From Rhodopirellula sp. (GTDB taxonomy: Bacteria; Planctomycetota; Planctomycetia; Pirellulales; Pirellulaceae), in NCBI GenBank assembly GCA_002712845.1, contig PAUV01000002.1:45552-52084 (forward strand): a stretch of 6,533 nt of DNA, read 5' to 3'. The position numbers were made by a program, and so were the translations under genes. The notes under the pieces were generated by a model. It worked only from the letters and a program-made list of their open reading frames with translations. It made no database searches and had not been told where the DNA came from. Below, one piece after another: positions 1 through 6,533 of this stretch (the stretch's first letter is position 1; every line of letters begins with the position of its first letter).

Positions 1-173
1 CTGACCATAGACTGCCCAGCGTTCAGAGCTTACTAGCGTTCAGAGCTTACTAGCGTTCAGAGCTCACCAGCAATCTGGTCTCAAGGGTGATCTGAGCTCA
101 CATGCGATGTCCATTTTTTGGACCCAGTTTTTGAGTATTGCTTATGCACGCATCCGTCAACTCGGTTTCCACC
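1..173. other. Non-coding region downstream of the operon
   Basis: No credible gene, tRNA or strong promoter is seen here. Apart from the 17-bp repeat array, it contains weak dyads: GTCCA-TTTTT-TGGAC at 109-123 and ACCAG-CAAT-CTGGT at 66-79, each with a 5-bp stem. A wider pairing of GAGCTCA (60-66) with TGAGCTC (93-99) is also possible. None is followed by a T-run in the direction of operon transcription, so a terminator cannot be called with confidence. The next gene must lie beyond the left edge. Confidence 0.6.
18..102. repeat. Decaying 17-bp tandem repeat array downstream of the operon
   Basis: The unit AGCGTTCAGAGCTTACT occurs at 18-34 and, identically, at 35-51. A third copy at 52-68 matches 15 of 17, with T to C at positions 14 and 17 of the unit. 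Keeping the same 17-bp register, 69-85 matches copy 3 at 10 of 17 and 86-102 at 12 of 17, including an unbroken GAGCTCAC. The first three copies are certain; copies 4 and 5 are probable degenerate relatives. The array starts 72 bp past the stop codon of the last gene. The unit codes for nothing recognisable and its function is unknown. Confidence 0.8.
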
Positions 174-3100
174 CTAGTGCGTTGTGATTCGAGTGGGCTT
201 TTGGAGGTACCGGATCAGATCCCGAATTTCATTATTTGAAAGTGTTTCCAGAAGCCCATCCGGCATCGGAGATTTCTCAGTCAATTTATGGTCTTGGATC
301 TTCTCCTTGTCGAAACTGAGGTTCTCGGTTGCCGTTTGGATCGAGATCGTGCGATCTGTTTCGTTGGTCACTAAGCCGTTGAAGATGCGATCGTCAGTAG
401 TGAGCAGAATGCTCATGCGATAGTCCTTGGCAACGACCGCGCTGGGATCGACCATATTACTCAGCAGATAGTCAATGTCATTGCGATTCGATCCTGTCAG
501 GTCGGGACCGATCTGTTCGCCTTCACCGAACAAACGATGGCAATTCTGACATAGTTTCTTAAACAATCGTCGGCCATTTCCGAGTTGGGCTTCCGCAGGC
601 GAGGAGGTTTCCAGTGATTCTTTTAGTTGGTCAATTTTGCTTTGTATCTCATCCGGTGTCGTCCGAACCTCGCCCCATACGCGTCCAATAAGACGAGTAA
701 GTTGAGGGTCACTGAAGCTTTTAATCTGCCTGACCTGAAACGCGGATAAGTCAGTGGCTGATATTTTCCCGTTTTCTATCGCTTGAAGCATTACTCGCGC
801 GAATGACTTTCGAGACACAAGCATTGACATGACTTGCGGGCGTACCGGGCTGCGGAAATTGCGATACCGATCAACAAGCTTTTGTCCAATTTCAGGTTCA
901 TCAAATTGAGATAAACCTCGGGCTGCTAATAGATTTACATGCTGGTCAGAGAGGAGTTCCTCACAGATTTTTCTTGTTCCGGTTGCATCGCTTTGAATAA
1001 GGGTCTGTAGGGCTGCTGAACGTACTGCGGGTTCCCACTGCCCTTTCCCTCGTGCAATGGTTTTCAGTTCTTCGATGGCTCGACCATCGCCAAACACCAC
1101 ACTTAGTTCACGAACCAGATTTTCGGTTGCAGGTGACTGTTGTCTGGTAATCAGGTCCCATGATTTTGGGCGTGGAGCATTGATTCTACCTTTTAAACCA
1201 AGATTGACCCCCGTCAGGACCGTGCGTAGATAAGTACCCTTTTGAATTGCTGCATGTTTCAACAGTTGGTCAAGTACTCGCGGAAACGCATCCACTTCTT
1301 CTGCAAGACAGCGTGAAATGAGCTCCAAGGTTTTCGGGAGTTTGCAATCTTTGGCAACATCAACCAGTTCAGCAGGATTTTGCTTGGTAACAGGGATTAG
1401 TCCGTACCAAATCATCAGTGGTAGGTTGTGGTCCGCTTTATCTTCCTCGCGACTGACAAGCGCCTTGGCCAGCACGGGGCGGAAGTCGAGCGGCAGTCGT
1501 TGCAGTGTGGACGCAAGGCTCAAACGAACTAGGGCTGAAGCATCATCGTTCGCTATCGCGACCAAATGCGGCATCAGTTCTTGGGCCTGTTGTCTCACCC
1601 GTTTTCGATCAGACACAGTGGCGGTCGATGCTCCCATAGCATCATCAATCGGCCAGTCATCTGTCAGGAGGCGAATGGACCAGCTTCTTAGTGATTCATG
1701 TCTCGCCTTGGACAGCTTGCGTAATAAAGTCTGGTCAGCACCACCTAGCACATGCAGTGTCAATAATGCCTGAACCTTGGTCGTTGGATTACTTTCTGAT
1801 TGTTCAAGCAGTAACTTCAATCTTGGGTAGCTGGACGTAACATCGCTTGTCTTGGCACGCCTTGCCAGTTCCAGTCTGGCTTGACGCGTATACCAGTCAT
1901 TGCGGCCAGCGTGGACGTTGACCAACTCGGCTAAGGACCATGTGGTGAGATCAGTCGGTTTAGTCGTGACAGGCTTTTGTACGTTGCGGACCTTGAAAAT
2001 ACGTCCACTTGTTCGGTGCACACCCGTGTGTTCGTGACACTCGCCGGCATCACTCCAGTCCAACACAAAAACAGCGCCATCTGGACCAGACCCCAACTCC
2101 ATACCACGGAACCATGGATCTTTTGCGAGCAGCAGGTCTTGTCCGTGCGATGCGACGTACCCTGAGCCGTTACGACTAAGAATTTCCTGATTCGCTCGTC
2201 TGCCGTGAAAGTTCAGAGTGAAAAGGCGATCGCGATAAATCGGTGGCCAATTGTCTGCTTGGTAAACCATTGTACCCGAGTGTGCATGGCCGCCGCCGTA
2301 CGAGTTGGCAGTGCCGTTTCGTGATTTGGTCCAGCTTTGTCCAGTATCAAAGTGCCAGTGATCAGCATGGAAATCAATCAGCTCGTAGGTCCGACGATTT
2401 GGATCCAGCACGAATGGTCGTGTGAAATGCGCACCGGGAATCAAATGCCATAGGTGTCCGTTTACAGTGTTCACGAAAAAGGCTTCACCGAGAGAATTCC
2501 AGTCATGCCCCCATGGGTTCGTCGTTCCGGTTGTGAGTACTTCCACTCGCTTTGTTTTTGGATGGTAACGCCATATTCCGCCCTCCAACGCAAGTCGCTC
2601 ACCCTCAGGTGTTCCAGGCACTCCGATTTTAGCGGGGCAGGATCCACCGCATCTTCCATACAGCCAGCCGTCGGGTCCGAATTGCAAACCATTGGCAAAG
2701 TTGTGGTAGTTCTGCTGTGCAACAGTGAAACCGTCAAGAACAATTTCGCCAGCACTATCTGGCACATCATCGTGGTCGAGGTCAGGAATGAAAATCAAGT
2801 TGGGTGGGCACATCAGCCACACCCCATTTAAGCCGACTTCGATTCCGGTCAACATTTGGACATCGTCAGTAAACACAGTGCGTGTTTTGAATTGGTCCTC
2901 GGTTGTGTTGTCGAAAATGACAACTCGGTCTCGCAAGTCAAGTTGAAAACGTTGCTGCCGCTCAGCATAAGTGTAGTTCTCAGCAATCCACAAACGGCCC
3001 TTGGCATCCCAAGACATGGCGATGGGGTTCTGGACATTGGGCTCAGATGCAAAGGCTTTCGCGATGAGTCCCTTGGGCAGTTGCATGCTCGCCGCCGCAG

Positions 3101-3215
3101 CTTCTGCAGGCATCAGCGTTTCATCAGATAATGGTTCGCTGTTAAATAATTTGGGGAAGTCAGCCGCAGCACTGTTCACGTACAGCAGGATCAGGATCCA
3201 GAGAAACGACCGCAT
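174..3215 (-). CDS. PVC-type heme-binding CxxCH dehydrogenase-like protein (beta-propeller + HEAT + cytochrome c)
   Basis: A 1013-residue protein. ATG at 3215 is preferred over the adjacent in-frame GTG at 3218 because AGAGAG lies 7 nt upstream of the ATG. A Sec leader (residues 1-18) ends in SAAA before DFP and has no lipobox. Residues about 46-410 match the Pirellula/Verrucomicrobium membrane-bound dehydrogenase domain: YHNFANGLQFGPDGWLYGRC, GTTNPWGHDW, NTVNGHLWHLIPGAHF, GGGHAHSG, and GVHRTSGRIFKV, a probable six-bladed propeller of the sugar-dehydrogenase type. Residues about 420-850 are helical with HEAT-like repeats. The C-terminus (about 875-1005) is the matching heme domain: CQNCH at 889-893 (551-537), GPDLTGS, VDPSAVVAKDY, and Met984 in SPMPDGLLE as candidate distal heme ligand. 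It probably oxidises an unknown extracytoplasmic substrate and passes electrons to its own heme; this is inference. Length and domain order are normal for the family. It is last in the operon and starts 50 nt after the DUF1501 stop. Confidence 0.94.
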   Translation of the reverse strand: MRSFLWILILLYVNSAAADFPKLFNSEPLSDETLMPAEAAAASMQLPKGLIAKAFASEPNVQNPIAMSWDAKGRLWIAENYTYAERQQRFQLDLRDRVVIFDNTTEDQFKTRTVFTDDVQMLTGIEVGLNGVWLMCPPNLIFIPDLDHDDVPDSAGEIVLDGFTVAQQNYHNFANGLQFGPDGWLYGRCGGSCPAKIGVPGTPEGERLALEGGIWRYHPKTKRVEVLTTGTTNPWGHDWNSLGEAFFVNTVNGHLWHLIPGAHFTRPFVLDPNRRTYELIDFHADHWHFDTGQSWTKSRNGTANSYGGGHAHSGTMVYQADNWPPIYRDRLFTLNFHGRRANQEILSRNGSGYVASHGQDLLLAKDPWFRGMELGSGPDGAVFVLDWSDAGECHEHTGVHRTSGRIFKVRNVQKPVTTKPTDLTTWSLAELVNVHAGRNDWYTRQARLELARRAKTSDVTSSYPRLKLLLEQSESNPTTKVQALLTLHVLGGADQTLLRKLSKARHESLRSWSIRLLTDDWPIDDAMGASTATVSDRKRVRQQAQELMPHLVAIANDDASALVRLSLASTLQRLPLDFRPVLAKALVSREEDKADHNLPLMIWYGLIPVTKQNPAELVDVAKDCKLPKTLELISRCLAEEVDAFPRVLDQLLKHAAIQKGTYLRTVLTGVNLGLKGRINAPRPKSWDLITRQQSPATENLVRELSVVFGDGRAIEELKTIARGKGQWEPAVRSAALQTLIQSDATGTRKICEELLSDQHVNLLAARGLSQFDEPEIGQKLVDRYRNFRSPVRPQVMSMLVSRKSFARVMLQAIENGKISATDLSAFQVRQIKSFSDPQLTRLIGRVWGEVRTTPDEIQSKIDQLKESLETSSPAEAQLGNGRRLFKKLCQNCHRLFGEGEQIGPDLTGSNRNDIDYLLSNMVDPSAVVAKDYRMSILLTTDDRIFNGLVTNETDRTISIQTATENLSFDKEKIQDHKLTEKSPMPDGLLETLSNNEIRDLIRYLQKPTRITTH

Positions 3216-3222
3216 CACACAA

Positions 3223-3228
3223 CTCTCT
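3223..3228 (-). promoter_or_regulatory. Ribosome binding site of the PVC-type dehydrogenase gene
   Basis: Minus-strand AGAGAG lies 7 nt before the ATG at 3215 and only 4 nt before the in-frame GTG at 3218. The spacing favours the ATG, removing one residue from the longest possible reading. It is a purine-rich but imperfect Shine-Dalgarno match. Confidence 0.45.
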
Positions 3229-3250
3229 GATTACCAAGTAGGGTCTGTAA

Positions 3251-3264
3251 AGCCAGTAATGGCT
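3251..3264 (-). other. Small intergenic hairpin between genes 2 and 3
   Basis: AGCCA-GTAA-TGGCT forms a perfect 5-bp stem with a 4-nt loop, beginning just after the DUF1501 stop codon (3268-3266). On the transcript it is followed by only TTT and then TACAGACC, so it lacks the U-tract of an intrinsic terminator. It might mark an RNA processing or stability point that sets the ratio of the two proteins. A 5-bp stem can arise by chance. Confidence 0.3.
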
Positions 3265-3265
3265 G

Positions 3266-4690
3266 TCACGCAAGAAGTGGTTGAACAACTCTGCCATGCA
3301 CATCGGTGAGGCGGAAATCCCGACCTTGGAACTTATGGATCAAACGCTCATGGTCGATGCCGAGCAGATGCAACACTGTTGCGTGCAGATCATGAACGCT
3401 TACGCCGTCTTCTGCAACGTTGACGCTGTAGTCGTCGGTGCTACCGTGGTTGACCCCACCTTGAATTCCCCCACCTGCCATCCACATGCTAAAGCAACTT
3501 GGGTGATGGTCCCTGCCATAGGATTTTTCCGTCAGCTTTCCCTGTGAATAGATGGTTCGGCCAAATTCCCCACCCCAAATGATAAGCGTATCATCCAGCA
3601 TGCCTCGTTGTTTGAGGTCACGCAGCAGTGCCGCGGTGGGTTGGTCTGTATCCTTGCACTGTTTTCCAATCTGTGTGGGTAGATTGTTGTGCTGGTCCCA
3701 TCCTTGATGAAATAGTTGGATGAATCGCACGCCCCGCTCCGCGAGTCGTCTGGCGATCAAGCAGTTGTAGGCATAGCGACCCGGTTTCGTCACCTCGGTT
3801 CCATAAAGATCCATGACATGCTTGGGTTCATTTGAAAAGTCCAACAGATCCGGGACAGACATCTGCATACGATACGCTAATTCGTATTGCGCGATGCGTG
3901 TTTCAATTTCAGGGTCTTTCACCTCGCCAAATTTGATCTGGTTCAATTGCTTGAGTGAATCGAGCATCACGCGGCGTTGATCACGTGAGATCCCAGCGGG
4001 ATCAGAAATGTCGAGAACTGGATCACCCTGGTTTCGAAACTTCACGCCCTGATGTTTCGATGGCAGGAAGCCACTACCCCATAGGCGATCGTAGAGAGGT
4101 TGGCCAGTCTTGCCGCTGCCTCTACTGCTAAGGGCTACAAATGCCGGCAAATTGTCATTGTTGCTGCCCAAGCCATAGCCAACCCACGAACCAATACTTG
4201 GGCGGCCTGGTATCTGGGACCCTGTCTGCTGAAATGTAATGGCAGGGTCATGATTGATCGCGTCGGTGTGCATCGAACGAATGATGCACAAGTCATCCGC
4301 CATGTTTCCAATATGTGGCAACGCGTTACTGATCCACGAGCCAGATTGTCCACAGCGTTTAAAATTGAAGGCGCTGGGCGCGACAGGAAAACTGGCCTGG
4401 GCTGAGCTCATGGTCGTTTTGCGCTCGTCCGGATAGATGCTCCGTGGTACTTCCTCTCCAAACCGTTTTTTCAGTTCCGGTTTGTAATCGTAAAGGTCCA
4501 TTTGCGCAGGACCACCTGACTGGAAAAGGTAAATCACACGTTTCGCGCGGGGTGTGAAATGCGGCAACTCGGGCAAGCCACGGTGCACAGTTGGGTTTCT
4601 TTCCTGTGCATGGCTCTCACGGTTCAACAATGATGCGAGTGCGAGTGAGCCCAAGAGCATCGATCGACGTGAGTACAAGTGCTGGTTCAT
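3266..4690 (-). CDS. DUF1501 family exported protein (alkaline phosphatase/sulfatase-like fold)
   Basis: Complete 474-residue protein, a normal length for DUF1501. It begins with a twin-arginine-type leader: SRRSMLL at residues 7-13, a short hydrophobic stretch LGSLALASLL, and a likely signal peptidase site after SHA (residue 28). Motifs in order: GGPAQMDLYDYKP (59-71, the family's GG-x-S/A-x-x-D-x-x-D-x-KP block), SMHTDAINHDPA (139-150), GWDQHNNLP (330-338), GGEFGRT (373-379), GRDHHP (392-397), HDLHATVLHLLGID (433-446) and the typical ending LTDVHGRVVQPLLA. The Asp/His-rich blocks resemble the metal-binding sites of the alkaline phosphatase superfamily, so a metal-dependent hydrolase-like role outside the cytoplasm is plausible, but no member's substrate can be assigned from sequence. 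The ATG start is supported by the leader and by AGGA 9 nt upstream. It sits between two heme proteins, as DUF1501 genes commonly do beside PSCyt/PSD1 genes in planctomycetes. Confidence 0.95.
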   Translation of the reverse strand: MNQHLYSRRSMLLGSLALASLLNRESHAQERNPTVHRGLPELPHFTPRAKRVIYLFQSGGPAQMDLYDYKPELKKRFGEEVPRSIYPDERKTTMSSAQASFPVAPSAFNFKRCGQSGSWISNALPHIGNMADDLCIIRSMHTDAINHDPAITFQQTGSQIPGRPSIGSWVGYGLGSNNDNLPAFVALSSRGSGKTGQPLYDRLWGSGFLPSKHQGVKFRNQGDPVLDISDPAGISRDQRRVMLDSLKQLNQIKFGEVKDPEIETRIAQYELAYRMQMSVPDLLDFSNEPKHVMDLYGTEVTKPGRYAYNCLIARRLAERGVRFIQLFHQGWDQHNNLPTQIGKQCKDTDQPTAALLRDLKQRGMLDDTLIIWGGEFGRTIYSQGKLTEKSYGRDHHPSCFSMWMAGGGIQGGVNHGSTDDYSVNVAEDGVSVHDLHATVLHLLGIDHERLIHKFQGRDFRLTDVHGRVVQPLLA

Positions 4691-4699
4691 GGGTGTGGG

Positions 4700-4703
4700 T
4701 CCT
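4700..4703 (-). promoter_or_regulatory. Ribosome binding site of the DUF1501 gene, overlapping the upstream stop
   Basis: On the minus strand AGGA lies 9 nt before the ATG at 4690 and shares its AG with the TAG stop codon of the PSCyt2/PSD1 gene (4704-4702). This layout suggests that ribosomes ending the first gene help start the second, i.e. translational coupling. The match is short, so the coupling is inferred rather than shown. Confidence 0.5.
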
Positions 4704-6533
4704 ATTCCTTGCTGATGGTCTCATCAAGGTTTAGCAAAATGTTGGCAATCATGGTCATGGCTGCATGTTCCACCACGGGAATTGTCTGATCACGCTGTCT
4801 CTCGCCGACTGCCAATAAGAGTTTGGCTTCGGCGGGATTTGCCCTGAAGTGTGAAAGAAAATTCCGGTGGGTTTTGCCCATGATCTGCAATTCAGCAGGT
4901 GCAGGATCACGACCAACCGCTAACCGGTACCCGGCTTGAATTGCCTGTTCGGGGTTACCTTTTGTCGGTAACCACATTCGTTCAGCCAGGCAACGCGCAG
5001 CTTCGATGAACAGTTTGTTGTTCATCAAGGTGAGAGCTTGCAGTGGTGTGTTGGTGGTTTCTGTTCTTACCACGCACACCTCACGTGCCGCAGCATTGAA
5101 ATTCATCATGGTGGGCGGCGGTATCGTTCGACGCCAGTAAGTGTAAAGACTGCGACGATACAGGTTGCTACCTTGGTCCTGCTTGTAGTTGTTGTTGGAA
5201 ATTGATTTCCAAATTTTTGGTGGCATGTAGGGTTTGGTGGATGGCCCACCTATCTTTTCAACCAACAGACCGCTCACCGCGAGTGCTTGATCCCGCAGTG
5301 TGAAGGCAGGCAGTCGACTACGAGGGCCACGGGCGTAAAGTTGATTTTTTGGGTCACGTTCACGTAGCCCATCTCGGAACAGTGATGATTGTTGGTAGGT
5401 TTGGCTCAGGAGGATCTGCTTCTGAATCGTCCGGATATTCCAATCATTGCGGATGAGTTCTAACGCCAGCCAGTCAAGCAGTTCGGGGTGAGAAGGTGGG
5501 GAACCTTGAGATCCAAAGTTTTCACTGGTTTCAACCAGCCCTGTGGCAAAAAACTGCTGCCAGATCCGGTTGACTGCAACGCGAGCGGTTAACGGGTGTG
5601 ATGGGTCGAACAGCCATCTTGCTAATTCCAACCGGTTGGTGGGTGAGGCTTCATCCGCATGCGATAACGAATCTGGAACGCCTGCTTGTACCGGTGACGA
5701 CCGATCGGGCATGTTGTACTGCCCTCTCAGAAGTACAAAGGTCTCTCGTGGTTGCTCAAGTTCGTGCATGATCATCAAGGTTGATGGTGATCCTGCCTGC
5801 GGACGTTTCAGCCCGTTACCTTGGTCTGCCCTTGCGTTGTGGAGTTTGACTGGCTCTGGGGGAATGAGCTTGTTTTCCTTGGGGCCCAAATTGGGCCAAC
5901 TCTTGGGGACCTCAATGAATGGTGGACTGTTGCCATTGTTGGGGCCAACTCCCCATTCAGCCACATTGTTGAAGTAGGCAAATAATTCGTAATACTCACG
6001 CTGTGAGATGGGATCGTATTTGTGATCATGGCACCGCGCGCATCCGATGGTTAATCCTAAGAAAATGGTCCCGAAGGTATCAACACGATCGACTACGTTC
6101 TCAGTTCTCCATTCCTCGGGTATCGAACCGTCCTCAGAATTGATTCGGTGATTACGACCAAAGCCCGTTGCAATTTGTTGACGCAGTGTTGCGTTTGGTA
6201 GCATGTCTCCAGCGATCTGCTCGATGGCGAACTGGTCGTATGGTTTGTTTTCATTGAATGCATCAATGACCCAATCCCGCCAGACGTGTTGATATCGATA
6301 CCGGTCATTCTGGTAACCATCTGTATCTGCATATCTCGATGCCTCCAGCCATCGGGCCGCCATGTGTTCGCCATAGCGGGGCGAGTGCATCAGACGCTCG
6401 ATCAGCGTCTCAATGGACGCCTCACTCGTATCACGAATGAATTCATTCATCTCCTGTGGGCTTAACGGCACGCCTGTCAGATCAAGCGAGATTCTGCGTG
6501 CCAATGTTTCGCGTTTTGCCGGTGGCGACGGAG
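4702..6533 (-). CDS. PSCyt2/PSD1 (DUF1549-DUF1553) planctomycete cytochrome-type protein, 5'-truncated by window edge
   Basis: Partial gene: the frame stays open to the right edge, reading PSPPAKRET just before a TTG codon at 6504 that is not the real start, because family members carry a signal peptide and often a PSCyt1 heme domain further upstream. Counting from that TTG, residues 1-190 are DUF1549/PSCyt2: RRISLDLTGVP at 3-13, SPRYGEHMAARWLEASRYAD at 41-60, and the c-type heme motif CARCH at 155-159 (6042-6028) within GCARCHDHKYDPIS. A linker of about 95 residues contains the family-typical PRETFVLLRGQY (252-263). DUF1553/PSD1 runs from about 289 to the end, with NRLELARWL, VNRIWQQFFATGLVET, a TNTPLQALTLMNN block (484-496), EAARCLAERM, and the terminal ILLNLDE. 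The protein is probably periplasmic or surface-located and binds covalent heme; its reaction is unknown. It is the most upstream gene seen in the operon, 11 nt before the DUF1501 gene. Family assignment is very secure; function is not. Confidence 0.95.
   Translation of the reverse strand, partial: PSPPAKRETLARRISLDLTGVPLSPQEMNEFIRDTSEASIETLIERLMHSPRYGEHMAARWLEASRYADTDGYQNDRYRYQHVWRDWVIDAFNENKPYDQFAIEQIAGDMLPNATLRQQIATGFGRNHRINSEDGSIPEEWRTENVVDRVDTFGTIFLGLTIGCARCHDHKYDPISQREYYELFAYFNNVAEWGVGPNNGNSPPFIEVPKSWPNLGPKENKLIPPEPVKLHNARADQGNGLKRPQAGSPSTLMIMHELEQPRETFVLLRGQYNMPDRSSPVQAGVPDSLSHADEASPTNRLELARWLFDPSHPLTARVAVNRIWQQFFATGLVETSENFGSQGSPPSHPELLDWLALELIRNDWNIRTIQKQILLSQTYQQSSLFRDGLRERDPKNQLYARGPRSRLPAFTLRDQALAVSGLLVEKIGGPSTKPYMPPKIWKSISNNNYKQDQGSNLYRRSLYTYWRRTIPPPTMMNFNAAAREVCVVRTETTNTPLQALTLMNNKLFIEAARCLAERMWLPTKGNPEQAIQAGYRLAVGRDPAPAELQIMGKTHRNFLSHFRANPAEAKLLLAVGERQRDQTIPVVEHAAMTMIANILLNLDETISKE

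Noticed and set aside
18..102. CRISPR array
   Set aside because: The units abut with no spacers and are only 17 bp, so it is a tandem repeat.
109..123. GTCCA-TTTTT-TGGAC as an intrinsic terminator of the operon
   Set aside because: The stem is only 5 bp, and in the direction of transcription (minus strand) the A/T run is in the loop, with no T-run after the stem.
1318..1773. 151-residue open frame on the plus strand inside the PVC-type dehydrogenase gene
   Set aside because: It is antisense to the well-supported HEAT region, has no recognisable domain, is rich in Ser/Ala/Arg as expected of a shadow frame, and has no neighbour on its strand.
5195..5212. TTGGAAAT-TG-ATTTCCAA inverted repeat as an operator or insertion site
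   Set aside because: It lies inside conserved coding sequence of DUF1553 (KSISNNN region), with no target duplication or promoter nearby; probably chance.
5543..5977. 144-residue open frame on the plus strand opposite the DUF1549/DUF1553 linker
   Set aside because: The opposite strand carries clear family motifs through the whole stretch. The predicted peptide shows no known motif, so it is an antisense shadow.
6502..6504. TTG as a genuine start codon of the PSCyt2/PSD1 gene
   Set aside because: The frame continues open upstream to the window edge, and the protein from TTG would start inside the DUF1549 domain with no signal peptide, which does not fit a heme protein. The true start is outside the window.

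Overview
The window looks like a piece of a Planctomycetota chromosome, with related Verrucomicrobiota as the less likely alternative. All three genes belong to protein families largely restricted to, and greatly expanded in, these phyla: planctomycete cytochrome/PSD1 proteins (DUF1549 + DUF1553), DUF1501 proteins, and PVC-type CxxCH dehydrogenase-like proteins. Base composition is close to 50% GC by eye. There are no tRNA, rRNA, CRISPR or insertion-sequence features.

Layout: all coding is on the minus strand, so transcription runs from high to low coordinates. (1) 6533-4702 is the C-terminal part of a PSCyt2/PSD1 protein whose N-terminus lies beyond the right edge. (2) After an 11-nt gap, 4690-3266 is a complete DUF1501 protein of the alkaline phosphatase-like superfamily, with a twin-arginine-type leader. 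(3) After 47-50 nt, 3215-174 is a 1013-residue protein with a Sec-type leader, a beta-propeller-like dehydrogenase domain, a HEAT-like helical middle and a C-terminal c-type heme domain. Positions 1-173 are non-coding and hold a decaying 17-bp tandem repeat. Tight spacing and common orientation indicate one operon. Its promoter lies outside the window, and no convincing terminator is visible.

Together the genes suggest an exported redox/hydrolytic module: at least two c-type heme proteins and one predicted metal-dependent hydrolase-fold protein, all sent across the cytoplasmic membrane. The substrate is unknown. A role in attacking complex polysaccharides or other organic matter is often proposed for these families but is inference here; no glycosidase, sulfatase or SusCD-like gene is present in the window. 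The long open frames on the plus strand are shadows of these genes and were discarded.
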